Of a DNA stretch of 32,325 nucleotides, positions 15,796 to 25,225 are shown in pieces. Source of the DNA: an uncultured Lachnospiraceae bacterium. Its GTDB lineage: Bacteria > Bacillota > Clostridia > Lachnospirales > Lachnospiraceae. The position numbers were made by a program, and so were the translations under genes. Positions within the stretch are counted from its first letter, which is position 1. Every line of letters starts with the position of its first letter. The notes beneath the pieces were generated by a model that saw nothing but the letters and a program-made list of their open reading frames with translations, did not search any database and was not told the DNA's origin. The stretch covers positions 1 through 32,325 of the forward strand of contig CAJUDQ010000039.1 of NCBI GenBank assembly GCA_910585215.1, read 5' to 3'.

Positions 15796-17808
15796 ATGAA
15801 AATCATTTTAGCATCAAAATCACCGAGAAGAAGGGATTTACTTACCCAGATTGGACTTGATTATGAATATATTCCAAGTGACAGAGAGGAAAAAATATTA
15901 TCCTCTGTACCATCAGAGGTGGCAGAAGGATTGTCTGCTCAAAAAGCGGAGGATGTCTATGAAAGACTGTGCAGAGAAGGAAAAGCTTCGGAAGAAATGT
16001 TGATTATCGGTGCAGACACCATTGTGGCAAAGGACAATACTGTATTTGGAAAACCGACAGATGATACACATGCGGCTGCCATGCTTTCCATGCTTTCCAA
16101 TACCATACACAGTGTATGGACCGGCGTGACTCTTATCTATACCATTCATGGAGCCAGACAGAAAATAACATTTTCCGAGGAAACAAAAGTTGAAATGTAT
16201 GCCATGAGTACTGACGAGATACTTGAATATGTGCAGACAAAAGAGCCGGAGGATAAATCAGGCGGTTATGCGATTCAGGGAATGGGTGCAAAGTTTATAA
16301 AAAAGATTGATGGAGACTATAATAATGTTGTAGGACTTCCAGTGGGAAGAATCTATCAGGAAATGAAGAACTTTAAACCAAAAGAAGAAGCTTCTGTAAA
16401 GATTGCCGAGGTAAATACAGTGGCAGAAGAACCAGAAGAAATCATTCCAGATACCATGCCGGATATTCCATGGTATGACAAGGCAGTTTTTTATCATATT
16501 TATCCATTGGGGCTGTGTGGCTGCGCACATGAAAACACAGGCAACAGTGAAAGCCATTTTGATAAGCTGAATGAATGGGCAATGCATGCAAAAAAAATCG
16601 GCTGTACAGCAATCTATATTGGACCTCTCTTTGAATCTGTAGGACATGGTTATGAGACGACAGATTACAAAATGGTGGACAGAAGACTTGGCACAAATGA
16701 TGATTTTAAAAAATTTGTAAAAAATTGTCATGAAAACAACATAAAAGTAGTGGTGGATGGTGTGTTTAATCATACCGGAAGAGAATTTTTTGCCTTTCAG
16801 GATATAAAGAAAAACAGGGAAAATTCCAGATATAAGGACTGGTATTGTCATGTAAATTTTGGCGGAAACAATGAATACAATGATGGATTTTCCTATGAAA
16901 ACTGGGGCGGCTACAATCTTTTAGCCAAGCTCAATGTCTGGAATCCGGAGGTGAAGAATTATCTTTTTGATGTTGTAAGATTCTGGGTATCCGAATTTGA
17001 TATTGACGGAATTCGTCTGGATGCAGCGGATGTTCTGGATATGAATTTTATGAGTGAGCTTGGACAGGTGGCAAAGCAGGTAAAAAAAGATTTCTGGCTG
17101 ATGGGTGAAGTGATTCATGGAGATTATGGAAGATGGGCAAACAGCGACAGGCTGCACTCTGTAACCAACTATGAACTTCATAAGGGATTGTATTCCGGAC
17201 ATAACGACCACAATTATTTTGAGATTGCCCATACAATTAATCGATTAAATAATCTGGCACAGGGAATAAAATTATATACATTTGTAGATAATCATGATGT
17301 TGCCAGAATTTATTCAAAGCTGAATAATAAAGAACATATGTATAATGTTACAATGTTGCTGTATACAGTTCCGGGTATTCCTTCTGTTTATTATGGTTCC
17401 GAATTTTCAATTGACGGAAGCAAGGAGAGAGGTTCTGACTGGAATTTAAGACCATGTCTGGAGCTTGGGGATTATTCCGACTACTATACCAAAAATGAAG
17501 TATTAAGGCTGATAATAAAACTTGGACAGCTCAAGAAAAAGTACAGAGAGCTGACGGCAGGCAGCTATGAGCAGGTACTGCTGACAAACAGACAGTTTGT
17601 ATTTGCAAGAAAGCTGGAAAATTCGGCAGTTATTGTTGCATTAAATAATGATGACAATGCGGCGGAACTTCAGATTCCAGTAATGTATGGAAGCAGAGAA
17701 GTAGAAAATCTGGTTCCTGATGAAAAAAAGGAAGCAACTATCCGAGACGGCAAGATTATTTTAAATCTTCCGGCAAATCGGGGATGTATTTTGTATATTA
17801 AAGCATAA
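15796..17808 (+). CDS. fusion: Maf nucleotide pyrophosphatase + GH13 alpha-amylase family enzyme
   Basis: 670 residues in one uninterrupted frame. Residues 1-192 are a complete Maf domain: ASKSPRRRDLL (6-16), IGAD with D74, GKP (86-88), KSGGYAIQG (154-162) and GDYNNVVGLP (173-182). Maf proteins hydrolyse non-canonical nucleoside triphosphates and are usually ~190-residue single-domain proteins. A Glu/Pro/Val-rich linker (about 195-222) leads to a GH13 barrel: AVFYHIYPLG (230-239), region I DGVFNH (321-326), region II GIRLD with nucleophile D409, region III GE with acid/base E438, region IV FVDNHD with D501, and a short beta domain at the end. All catalytic residues are present and there is no signal peptide, so an intracellular alpha-glucan enzyme is likely. 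The start has GTGAGGA upstream. It heads a long operon; the AraC regulator gene starts 11 nt after it. Confidence 0.93.
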   Translation: MKIILASKSPRRRDLLTQIGLDYEYIPSDREEKILSSVPSEVAEGLSAQKAEDVYERLCREGKASEEMLIIGADTIVAKDNTVFGKPTDDTHAAAMLSMLSNTIHSVWTGVTLIYTIHGARQKITFSEETKVEMYAMSTDEILEYVQTKEPEDKSGGYAIQGMGAKFIKKIDGDYNNVVGLPVGRIYQEMKNFKPKEEASVKIAEVNTVAEEPEEIIPDTMPDIPWYDKAVFYHIYPLGLCGCAHENTGNSESHFDKLNEWAMHAKKIGCTAIYIGPLFESVGHGYETTDYKMVDRRLGTNDDFKKFVKNCHENNIKVVVDGVFNHTGREFFAFQDIKKNRENSRYKDWYCHVNFGGNNEYNDGFSYENWGGYNLLAKLNVWNPEVKNYLFDVVRFWVSEFDIDGIRLDAADVLDMNFMSELGQVAKQVKKDFWLMGEVIHGDYGRWANSDRLHSVTNYELHKGLYSGHNDHNYFEIAHTINRLNNLAQGIKLYTFVDNHDVARIYSKLNNKEHMYNVTMLLYTVPGIPSVYYGSEFSIDGSKERGSDWNLRPCLELGDYSDYYTKNEVLRLIIKLGQLKKKYRELTAGSYEQVLLTNRQFVFARKLENSAVIVALNNDDNAAELQIPVMYGSREVENLVPDEKKEATIRDGKIILNLPANRGCILYIKA

Positions 17809-17819
17809 ATAGAGAGAAT

Positions 17820-18620
17820 ATGGAAGAAAAACAATTTGAACTTCACAGAATAGGATATCATTTTATACACTATTGTGGTGTGGATATTGACCGACCGAGG
17901 GGAACTGGTGATTATCTGTTTTTATATCTCAAATCAAATGTCACAATTTTTACTGCCGAAGGAGAGATACAGACAGGAGAGCCTTCATTTATCCTGTATG
18001 AAAAGGGGTTTTCTCAAAGATATTATGACTATCAGGGGCCATTTATCAATGACTGGATGCATTTTGACCGACAGGATGCGGCTGAATTTTTTCAGAAGCT
18101 GGATATTCCTGTCAACAGATTGATGATAATACAAAATTCAAATGATATTTCCTCCATGATGCAGGATTTGCGAATCGAATTTAAGCAGCAGGGGAAATAT
18201 CACAAGGAAATACTGGATTCTAAAATAAAAGTGATGTTTTACAAATTCAGTGATATTTATCACGAAGAAATAAAATTTTCGGATAAATTAAACCGATATC
18301 GGCGGGATTTCAATGAAGTGAGAAATAGAATTTATAACTTTACTCCTGACAATATGATATCAGGAGTAAATGAAATTGCCGCGTCGCTGAATTTGAGCAC
18401 ATCTTATTTTCAGCATATTTACAAACAGCTCTTTGGCGTTTCTGTAATGAACGATATTATTAAAAGCAGAATAGAATATGCATGTTATCTTCTTTCCAGT
18501 AATTCCGACTCCATATCGGAAATAGCCTTCAGGTGCGGCTATGAAAATAAAGAACATTTTACGAGACAATTTAAGGATATAACCGGATATACGCCGAGGC
18601 AGTACCGGGAAAAAAGATAA
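17820..18620 (+). CDS. AraC-family transcriptional regulator
   Basis: 266 residues. The N-terminal half (1-150) fits the cupin-like AraC ligand-binding fold. The C-terminal ~100 residues hold the double helix-turn-helix: first HTH around 184-203 (NEIAASLNLSTSYFQHIYKQ), second around 232-252 (ISEIAFRCGYENKEHFTRQF), then the signature TGYTPRQYR. The ribosome site (GAGAG) is weak, so translation may be coupled to the amylase gene 11 nt upstream. The position directly after a GH13 enzyme suggests it senses a sugar or oligosaccharide and controls this operon (inference). The effector cannot be read from the sequence. Confidence 0.93.
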   Translation: MEEKQFELHRIGYHFIHYCGVDIDRPRGTGDYLFLYLKSNVTIFTAEGEIQTGEPSFILYEKGFSQRYYDYQGPFINDWMHFDRQDAAEFFQKLDIPVNRLMIIQNSNDISSMMQDLRIEFKQQGKYHKEILDSKIKVMFYKFSDIYHEEIKFSDKLNRYRRDFNEVRNRIYNFTPDNMISGVNEIAASLNLSTSYFQHIYKQLFGVSVMNDIIKSRIEYACYLLSSNSDSISEIAFRCGYENKEHFTRQFKDITGYTPRQYREKR

Positions 18621-18651
18621 GAGCATATGTATATGCCAGATGGGAGAGCGG

Positions 18652-19437
18652 ATGGTAAAGTTAATAGCCAGCGATTTAGACGGCACATTACTTTTAAACG
18701 GTGCCAGAGAAGTATCGGAAAAGGTCATAGATTATATAAAAAAATTAAATCAGTATGGAGTTGTCTTTGCAGCGGCAAGCGGAAGGCAGTATCCGAATTT
18801 AAAACGACTGTTTGGGGAGGTCTGTGAGGATATTGTATATATCTGTGAAAATGGTGCCTTTGTAAAATATAAAGGGGAAACATTGTCAAAAACGCCATTG
18901 GATAAAAAACTGGGTTTGGAAATTATGAAAGATATTTATGAAAAGGAGGATTGTGAAATTCTCCTGTCTGGTGAGGAAACCTCTTATCTTATGCCAAAAT
19001 CCGAGAAGTATGTGGACCATATGGTGAATTATGTCGGGAATAATATCACCATTATCCATGACTTTGAAGAGGTGAAGGAGGATTATATTAAAATATCTGT
19101 CTATGAAGAGAGAGGTATTTTACATTCCAGCGATTATTTTTATCAAAAATGGGGAAAGAAAGCAAAGACAACGATTTCCGGTAAATGTTGGCTGGATTTT
19201 GTGGCAGAACAGGTCAATAAGGGCGAAGCATTAAAAAATATTCAGCAGACTTTTCATATATTGAAAGAGGATACCATGTGCTTTGGGGACAGTTACAATG
19301 ATTTGGAAATGTTCCAGAACTCTTTGTACAGCTATGCTATGACAAGCGCTAATGCAGAAATCCGTTCATGTGCAAAATATGTTACAACTACAGTAGAAAG
19401 TATTTTGTATGATGTGTATCAGGTATTAAGCAGATAA
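18652..19437 (+). CDS. HAD-superfamily Cof-type sugar-phosphate phosphatase
   Basis: 261 residues from the ATG at 18652, supported by GGGAG 5 nt upstream; the ATG at 18640 in the same frame has no ribosome site. Motif I is DLDGTL (D8 nucleophile, D10 acid/base), a Lys-containing motif III region follows, and motif IV is FGDSYNDLEMF near residue 210. The cap domain sits between motifs II and III, as in Cof/YidA type proteins that act on sugar phosphates, FMN or pyridoxal phosphate. The exact substrate is not deducible. Being in the amylase operon fits removal of phosphate from a sugar phosphate. Confidence 0.93.
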   Translation: MVKLIASDLDGTLLLNGAREVSEKVIDYIKKLNQYGVVFAAASGRQYPNLKRLFGEVCEDIVYICENGAFVKYKGETLSKTPLDKKLGLEIMKDIYEKEDCEILLSGEETSYLMPKSEKYVDHMVNYVGNNITIIHDFEEVKEDYIKISVYEERGILHSSDYFYQKWGKKAKTTISGKCWLDFVAEQVNKGEALKNIQQTFHILKEDTMCFGDSYNDLEMFQNSLYSYAMTSANAEIRSCAKYVTTTVESILYDVYQVLSR

Positions 19438-19481
19438 AATGAATGTAACAAAAATAGAACAGTAAGGAAACAGATAATAAA

Positions 19482-19742
19482 ATGGAATATGAAGACATTA
19501 TATTAGAAACATTTTTAAAAGAACAGGAAAGACTGTTTAAAAAACCGGTTGCAGAAACCTTGGAGGAAGCAGACGAGTTTCTTGCCGACTGTATGGCTCA
19601 GGTATTTCAGGATATCGAGGAAGTCAGAGAGTATCTGAGAGAAGCTGGCATGGATATAGAAGAACTGTCAGAGGAAGATATAAAGGAGGTACTGGAGGTA
19701 TTTTCCATTCCGGATGGAAGATATCTTGTAGTGGAAGCATAA
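19482..19742 (+). CDS. small acidic conserved-looking protein of unknown function
   Basis: 86 residues, strongly acidic (runs such as ELSEEDIKEVLEVF) and predicted almost wholly helical, with no Cys cluster, signal peptide or membrane segment. AAGGAA lies about 11 nt before the ATG. Tight packing (44 nt after the phosphatase gene, 8 nt before the lipoprotein gene) and regular codon use argue that it is real. I do not recognise the family. Confidence 0.7.
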   Translation: MEYEDIILETFLKEQERLFKKPVAETLEEADEFLADCMAQVFQDIEEVREYLREAGMDIEELSEEDIKEVLEVFSIPDGRYLVVEA

Positions 19743-19750
19743 ATAATTTT

Positions 19751-20782
19751 ATGAAAAAAAGAATTGTTATTTGCATCATTATAATCTGTATACTAAGCGG
19801 GTGCAGTAAGGATATAAAAATTACAACAGGATTGTCAAAAAATGAAATATTTAAAATTTCAGGTGAGTCTGAGGAACTGGCCGAGATTATGCTGGTATTA
19901 ATAAATGAAAAAAATAAATATGAAGCTCATCTGGGGAAAGATATCTGGACAAGAGCCTTTGAAGATACAAGCCTTGAGGTGCAGATAAAGGATAAAGTAA
20001 AAAATCAGATGATAGAGCTGTGTGCTATTTCTCTTATGGCAGAAAATGAAGATATTCGTTTAAATGACAGCGAAACGGATATACTTGAACAGGCAGCAGC
20101 ACAATATTTTGAAAGCTTAAATGATACTGAAAAAGAGCTGCTTGATGTTACACAGGAAGATGTTTTTCATTTATATGAAAAAATGTATCTGACAGATAAA
20201 TATTTTGATTCCGTGACAAGGGAAGACAGAGAAATCAGTGATGAGGAAGCAAAAGTAATTGAGGTAATGTATATTTATTTTCAGACTGGAAATAAAGATA
20301 TTTATGGAAATGTTATCAGATATGATGAGGAAAGAATTACACAGATGAGAGAGAAGGCGCAATCTGTGCTGGACAGAGTCAATCAGGGAGAAGATTTTCA
20401 GTCACTGGCAGCCTCGGAATCAGATGATACAGAATATAAAAGTATTTTCGGGCGGGGAGTAATGGAAGAAAATTTTGAGACAGCAGCTTTTGGATTGACA
20501 GATGGACAGATATCCGGTCTTGTGGAAACAGAAGATGGGTATTATATTATCAAATGCCTTCATGATTATCTGGAAACAGAAACCGCCGAAAATAAAAAAA
20601 ATCTTGAGAACAAATATAAGGCGGATAAATTTAAAGAAATTTATGAACCATTCCTGGAAAAACAGACGCTTGAATTTAATAACAAGATATGGCAGGAAAT
20701 ATCCATTCAGGAATATTCAGAATGTGTAAGCACCAGTCTTTATGATGTATACAATGCCTGTTTTCAACACGAACAGAAATGA
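19751..20782 (+). CDS. parvulin-type peptidyl-prolyl isomerase lipoprotein (PrsA/SurA-like)
   Basis: 343 residues. The N-terminus is a lipoprotein signal: MKKR, a hydrophobic core, then the lipobox LSGC with lipidated C18. A helical SurA/PrsA-like chaperone part (25-160) is followed by a rotamase domain at about 173-265. Its family end pattern AAFGLTDGQISGLVETEDGYYIIK is visible in pieces (AAFGL.DGQ, DGYYIIK). It would sit on the outer face of the membrane and help fold exported proteins. The upstream gap is only 8 nt and the ribosome site is weak, so coupling to the small acidic gene is likely. It precedes the surface-glycosylation genes. Confidence 0.88.
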   Translation: MKKRIVICIIIICILSGCSKDIKITTGLSKNEIFKISGESEELAEIMLVLINEKNKYEAHLGKDIWTRAFEDTSLEVQIKDKVKNQMIELCAISLMAENEDIRLNDSETDILEQAAAQYFESLNDTEKELLDVTQEDVFHLYEKMYLTDKYFDSVTREDREISDEEAKVIEVMYIYFQTGNKDIYGNVIRYDEERITQMREKAQSVLDRVNQGEDFQSLAASESDDTEYKSIFGRGVMEENFETAAFGLTDGQISGLVETEDGYYIIKCLHDYLETETAENKKNLENKYKADKFKEIYEPFLEKQTLEFNNKIWQEISIQEYSECVSTSLYDVYNACFQHEQK

Positions 20783-20809
20783 ATTAACAAATAATAAGGA
20801 AAGAACAAA

Positions 20810-21766
20810 ATGAAAAAAGTAGATATTATTGTGCCCTGCTACAACGAAGAAGATATGATAGATATGTTTTACAGGGAAACTGTAAAAATAGTAAATACAA
20901 TCGAAAATTATTCCTTCCGTTTTATTTTTGCAGATGATGGAAGCAGAGACAGAACGTATCAAAAATTAATCCAATTGGCAAAGGAGCATAAAGAGGTAAA
21001 ATTTTTATCTTTTTCCAGAAATTTTGGAAAGGAAGCGGCCATGTATGCAGGACTTTCCTATTCGACAGGAGATTATGTGATTATTATGGATGCAGACTTG
21101 CAGCATCCGCCGGCGCTTATTCCGGATATGATAAAAGGAATAGAAGAAGGGTATGACTGCTGTGCTGCAAGAAGGTCCACCAGAAAGGGCGAGTCAAAAA
21201 TAAGAAGCGTTTTTTCAAGAATGTTTTATAATCTCAGCAATCGTTTTACAGATGTAGATTTGGTACAGGGGGCAGTCGATTTTCGAATTATGACCAGACA
21301 GATGGTAGATTCCGTGCTTTCTCTTGCCGAACGCCAGAGATTTTCCAAGGGGATTTTTGCATGGGTTGGGTTTCAGACAAAATGGATTCCCTATGAAAAT
21401 GTAGAACGTATTATGGGAAAGTCAAAATGGAGCTTTTGGGGACTTTTTAAATATGCAATAGACGGAATTACGGCGTTTTCTGTTGCGCCCCTTCGCACAG
21501 TTACTTTTATGGGAAGTATGATTTCTTTTCTGGCGTTTATTTATATTATTTTTACCCTGATTCAGACGTTTGTCTATGGTATTGTGGTGCCAGGATATGT
21601 GACAACCTTATGTGCGGTATTATTTCTTGGAGGTATTATAGAATTGTCGATTGGAATTCTGGGAGGATATGTGGCACGCATTTATATTGAAATAAAAGGA
21701 AGACCAATTTATATTTTGAAAAATACAAATATTGAATTAATAAATTCCAAACATAAAGAGGAATAA
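20810..21766 (+). CDS. polyprenyl-phosphate glycosyltransferase (GtrB/CsbB-like, GT2)
   Basis: 318 residues. The GT2 domain occupies 1-210: VDIIVPCYNEE (4-14), FADDGSRD (40-47) and MDADLQHPP with the DAD metal-binding motif at 94-96. Two C-terminal membrane segments (about 229-253 and 262-285) end in a basic tail, as in GtrB, CsbB and DPM-like enzymes that load a sugar from a nucleotide sugar onto undecaprenyl phosphate on the inner membrane face. AAGGAAAG upstream supports the start. The GtrA-like flippase gene starts 3 nt after its stop, and the YfhO-like transferase follows. Confidence 0.93.
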   Translation: MKKVDIIVPCYNEEDMIDMFYRETVKIVNTIENYSFRFIFADDGSRDRTYQKLIQLAKEHKEVKFLSFSRNFGKEAAMYAGLSYSTGDYVIIMDADLQHPPALIPDMIKGIEEGYDCCAARRSTRKGESKIRSVFSRMFYNLSNRFTDVDLVQGAVDFRIMTRQMVDSVLSLAERQRFSKGIFAWVGFQTKWIPYENVERIMGKSKWSFWGLFKYAIDGITAFSVAPLRTVTFMGSMISFLAFIYIIFTLIQTFVYGIVVPGYVTTLCAVLFLGGIIELSIGILGGYVARIYIEIKGRPIYILKNTNIELINSKHKEE

Positions 21767-21769
21767 CAG

Positions 21770-22177
21770 ATGGATAAAATAAAACATATTTTTTTCAATA
21801 AAGAAGCATTTATGTATCTGGTATTTGGCGTACTTACAACAGTTGTTGATTATATTGCAGCTCTTGCCTGTTTTCATGGTGCAAAATTCAGTGAGATTAC
21901 ATCAAATAATATTGCATGGCTGATATCGGTTGCTTTTGCATACATAACCAACAAGCTTTTTGTATTTGAATCAAAATCTTTTCAGGCCAAAATATTAGTG
22001 AAAGAAATCGTATCATTTTTGTCAGCCAGAATTATTACGTTAATTATGGCTGACATCATTATCTGGGGAGCCTCAGAGTTAACGATAGGTTTTCTTGAAG
22101 CAAAGATAGCCAGCTCTGTTGTTGTTATTGCAGCAAATTATGTTTTCAGTAAATTAATTATTTTTCATAGAAAATAA
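21770..22177 (+). CDS. GtrA/GtcA-family membrane protein (lipid-linked sugar flippase)
   Basis: 135 residues with four hydrophobic segments, starting YLVFGVLTTVVDYIA, a typical GtrA opening, and containing AYITNKLFVFESKSF, the conserved loop between helices 2 and 3. GtrA-family proteins are thought to move undecaprenyl-phosphate-linked sugars to the outer membrane leaflet. The gene follows the GtrB-like gene by 3 nt with GAGGAA as ribosome site. Together with the following YfhO-like gene it forms the three-part CsbB-GtcA-YfhO type scheme described for teichoic-acid glycosylation in Bacillus and Listeria. Confidence 0.92.
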   Translation: MDKIKHIFFNKEAFMYLVFGVLTTVVDYIAALACFHGAKFSEITSNNIAWLISVAFAYITNKLFVFESKSFQAKILVKEIVSFLSARIITLIMADIIIWGASELTIGFLEAKIASSVVVIAANYVFSKLIIFHRK

Positions 22178-22253
22178 GGCTCATCAAATAGAATAGAGGG
22201 CTGAAGAAATATAAATTATATAGAAAGGATAAGGGGAGGTCATATCATATATT

Positions 22254-25097
22254 ATGGCAGCTCCGTGGTATAAAATAATGAATGAAAAGAGCCAGACGGG
22301 CATGTTGAAATGGATAAAAGAAAATCTGGTGTATTTTTTTGGATTTTTGATTCCGTTTGTGATATTGGGAGTTATTTTTGCAAAAAATGAAATTTATCCT
22401 TTTGGCGATAATATTTATCTGAGAAGTGATATGTATCATCAGTATGCGCCATTTTATAAAGAACTTTATGAAAAGCTTGTAAATGGCGGAAGTCTGACTT
22501 TTTCATGGGAAATCGGAATGGGAGTAAATTTTTCAGCGATTTATTCCTATTATCTGGCAAGTCCGATTAATCTTCTTCTTGGACTTGTACCGGAAAATTC
22601 TATCCTTATTGTAATGGATTTGCTGATTTTAATAAAGACTGCTTTGGCGGGATTTGGCTGTACCTATTATCTGTCAAAGCGTTTTCATACAAAAAACTTT
22701 GCCGTAGTCGGCTTTTCACTTTTTTATGCAATGTCTTCCTATATGGCGGCCTTTTCATGGAATATTATGTGGCTGGACTGTGTGGTTCTGCTCCCGTTTA
22801 TTGTATTGGGACTGGAAAGTCTTGTAAAGGACAAAAAGTTTAAATTATATACAATTTCTCTTGGAATTGCTATTTTTTCCAATTATTATATTGCGATTAT
22901 GCTTTGTATTTTTGCAGTTTTGTATTTTCTGGTGCTGCTTGCAGTTTATGTAAAAGAAGAAAAACATTTTTATATTGACAGAATTTTGAGATTTGGTATA
23001 TTTTCTGTTTTGGCAGGAGGACTTGGCGCTGTTATGATTCTGCCGGAAGTATATGCACTTGGTTATACGGCATCTGGTGAGTTTAATTTTCCGGAAACAT
23101 GGGTAAATTATTTTTCCATTTTGGATATGCTTCGAAGGTCGCTGATAGAAATACCTGTAGCTATTTTTGAAGCACATGACCCGAATGTATACTGTACAGT
23201 GGCGGTATTTTTATTTATTCCGGTCTATTGTATCAGCCGAAGGGTAAATAAAAAGGAGAAAATAGGAAAAATCATTTTGATTGCCCTTTTACTGATTAGT
23301 TTTAATACCAATATTCCCAATTATATCTGGCATGGATTTCATTTTCCAAACAGTCTTCCGGCAAGAGAATCCTTTATTTATATTTTTTTGATCATTACTA
23401 TGTGCTTTGAGGCATATATCAATGCAGAACACATGAGCAGAAGACAGCTCTGGGGATGTTTTGCAGGAGGCGTGGGAGTGATTCTTCTGATGGAAGAAAT
23501 TTATCAGGAGGATTTAAGCTTTAATAATATTTATATTACTCTGGTGCTTCTTGTCTTTTATATGGCACTGTTGATTATGACATTTAATAAGATATTATAT
23601 AAGGAGATTAGTACATATCTTCTGATAGTTATCTGTGCAGCAGAGACCTTTATCAATTCCAGCGAGGAGTCTTCTTATAAGCCTACTACCTATTCTGCAT
23701 ATCTTCAGGATAATCAGGCAATTGAAGATATGGTGGCAAAGGTTGCAAAGACAGACCATGATTTTTACCGGATAGAAAAGCTAAACCGCAAGACTAAAAA
23801 CGATGCTGCATGGAATGGATATAAAGGTGTTTCTATTTTTTCATCTATGGCAAACGCAGGATTTACTGAATTTTTGGGAAGACTTGGATTTGAACAGTCC
23901 ATGAATGCATATTCTTATTATGGATATACCCCTCTGACATCTTCTCTGTTATCTGTAAAATATGTATTTTCGGAAAAGGTGCTGGAAGACACAGATATGT
24001 ATACACTGGTCGATTATAATGAAGAACAAAATCGATATCTGTATAAAGTCAATTATTGTCTGCCGCTTGGATTTATGCTGCCGGAAAGCTTTCATAATGA
24101 ATTTTCACTGGAGGGAAATAATCCGTTTGCTATACAGAATCAGTTTGCAGAGCTGGCAGCGGGAGAAAGTGAGCTCTACAGTTATATACAGGCATCTACT
24201 GTGGATAAAACAGTAACAATTCATGTGGAAGAGGATTCCGATGTTTATGTGTATGTAACTACTTATGTAGACAGTATCAGCTTCAGTGCTTATAATCAGG
24301 ACACAGGATTTTCTTCTTCAAACAGCTTCAGCGGGCTGGAGCACAGAAGGATTGTTCATTTTGGAGAAATGCCTGCTGGAACAGTAGTGACAGTGAATAC
24401 CTCTGACAGTGACGCAACTACGCTGCAATTATATGCTTATGATTTTAACAGTGATGTATTTGACCAAGTTTATGAAAAATTAAGTTCAGAGCCTATGAAG
24501 GTAGAAGAATATGGAGATAATTATGTAAAGGCATCGGTAAATGCAAAGACAGACGGGCTTTTGTATACGTCGATTATTTATGACAGAGGATGGAATGTTT
24601 TGGTCGATGGCGAAGAGACAAGCTATACATCGATAAAGGATGCGCTTATGGCAATACCGGTAAAAGCGGGAGAACATACACTGGAGTTTCGGTACTATCC
24701 ACAGGGAAAGAAGGCAGGAACAGTGATTACTGCGTTCAGTGTGGCGATTTTGGCAGGATTTGTAATATTGGAGAAAAAAAATAAGAAAAAAGAAGCGAAG
24801 CGCCTAGAAGCCGTTGAGGAAATGAAAAGAATGGAAGAGGAAGAAACGCCAGAGGAAAAACAGGAAGAAGAGGAAGAAATAACACAGAAAAAAGAAACAG
24901 AGAATGAAATGGAAGTGGCGGAGAATAAAATTGAAAATGGAAAAACAGAAGAAAATACAGTGTATATGGGGAAGCCAGAAAGTGAGGAGAGTTTGAAAAT
25001 ACAGAAGAATGATACAGAAATGGCGAAAGGAGAAGAGATACAGGATTCGGGAATTGACCAGAAGGCGATTTCTGAGATTATGAAGGAGATGGAATAG
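22254..25097 (+). CDS. YfhO-family membrane glycosyltransferase with long acidic C-terminal tail
   Basis: 947 residues. The opening LVYFFGFLIPFVILGVIFA is the first of about a dozen membrane helices. The first extracellular loop has the YfhO pattern RSDMYHQYAPFYKELYEKL, and SWEIGMGVNF and ASPINLLLGLVP follow. A large extracytoplasmic domain (about 460-815) lies before the last helix (about 817-837). YfhO proteins are GT-C type enzymes that transfer the lipid-linked sugar to lipoteichoic acid or another surface polymer. The last ~105 residues are unusual: a Glu/Lys-rich, probably coiled-coil and disordered cytoplasmic tail. GGAGG lies 14 nt before the chosen ATG, a little far; ATG at 22278 is an alternative. 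It is the last gene of the long operon. Confidence 0.9.
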   Translation: MAAPWYKIMNEKSQTGMLKWIKENLVYFFGFLIPFVILGVIFAKNEIYPFGDNIYLRSDMYHQYAPFYKELYEKLVNGGSLTFSWEIGMGVNFSAIYSYYLASPINLLLGLVPENSILIVMDLLILIKTALAGFGCTYYLSKRFHTKNFAVVGFSLFYAMSSYMAAFSWNIMWLDCVVLLPFIVLGLESLVKDKKFKLYTISLGIAIFSNYYIAIMLCIFAVLYFLVLLAVYVKEEKHFYIDRILRFGIFSVLAGGLGAVMILPEVYALGYTASGEFNFPETWVNYFSILDMLRRSLIEIPVAIFEAHDPNVYCTVAVFLFIPVYCISRRVNKKEKIGKIILIALLLISFNTNIPNYIWHGFHFPNSLPARESFIYIFLIITMCFEAYINAEHMSRRQLWGCFAGGVGVILLMEEIYQEDLSFNNIYITLVLLVFYMALLIMTFNKILYKEISTYLLIVICAAETFINSSEESSYKPTTYSAYLQDNQAIEDMVAKVAKTDHDFYRIEKLNRKTKNDAAWNGYKGVSIFSSMANAGFTEFLGRLGFEQSMNAYSYYGYTPLTSSLLSVKYVFSEKVLEDTDMYTLVDYNEEQNRYLYKVNYCLPLGFMLPESFHNEFSLEGNNPFAIQNQFAELAAGESELYSYIQASTVDKTVTIHVEEDSDVYVYVTTYVDSISFSAYNQDTGFSSSNSFSGLEHRRIVHFGEMPAGTVVTVNTSDSDATTLQLYAYDFNSDVFDQVYEKLSSEPMKVEEYGDNYVKASVNAKTDGLLYTSIIYDRGWNVLVDGEETSYTSIKDALMAIPVKAGEHTLEFRYYPQGKKAGTVITAFSVAILAGFVILEKKNKKKEAKRLEAVEEMKRMEEEETPEEKQEEEEEITQKKETENEMEVAENKIENGKTEENTVYMGKPESEESLKIQKNDTEMAKGEEIQDSGIDQKAISEIMKEME

Positions 25098-25120
25098 CAA
25101 GACAATAGTATAGTAAATAT

Positions 25121-25225
25121 AAAGGGGCTGCCGCAAAATAGCTTCAAACACAATATATGTATTACAATTTTCTGTTAATAAACAATATATTGTGCCTGAT
25201 TACTATTTTGTGGCAGCCCCTTTTT
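25121..25225 (+). terminator. terminator formed by a 103-nt near-perfect inverted repeat
   Basis: AAAGGGGCTGCCGCAAAATA plus G (25121-25141) pairs with 25203-25223 over 21 positions with one G-U, and T continues to 25225. Within the large loop CACAATATAT (25149-25158) pairs with ATATATTGTG (25185-25194), so nearly the whole segment can fold into one long hairpin. It ends the operon 24 nt after yfhO. The GGGGCTGCCGCAAAAT arms also resemble terminal repeats of some insertion sequences (from memory), so it may be a small MITE acting as a terminator. Confidence 0.65.

Noticed and set aside
16258..16851. 197-codon minus-strand open frame within the Maf-GH13 gene
   Set aside because: It is antisense to conserved catalytic motifs, with no ribosome site; a shadow frame.
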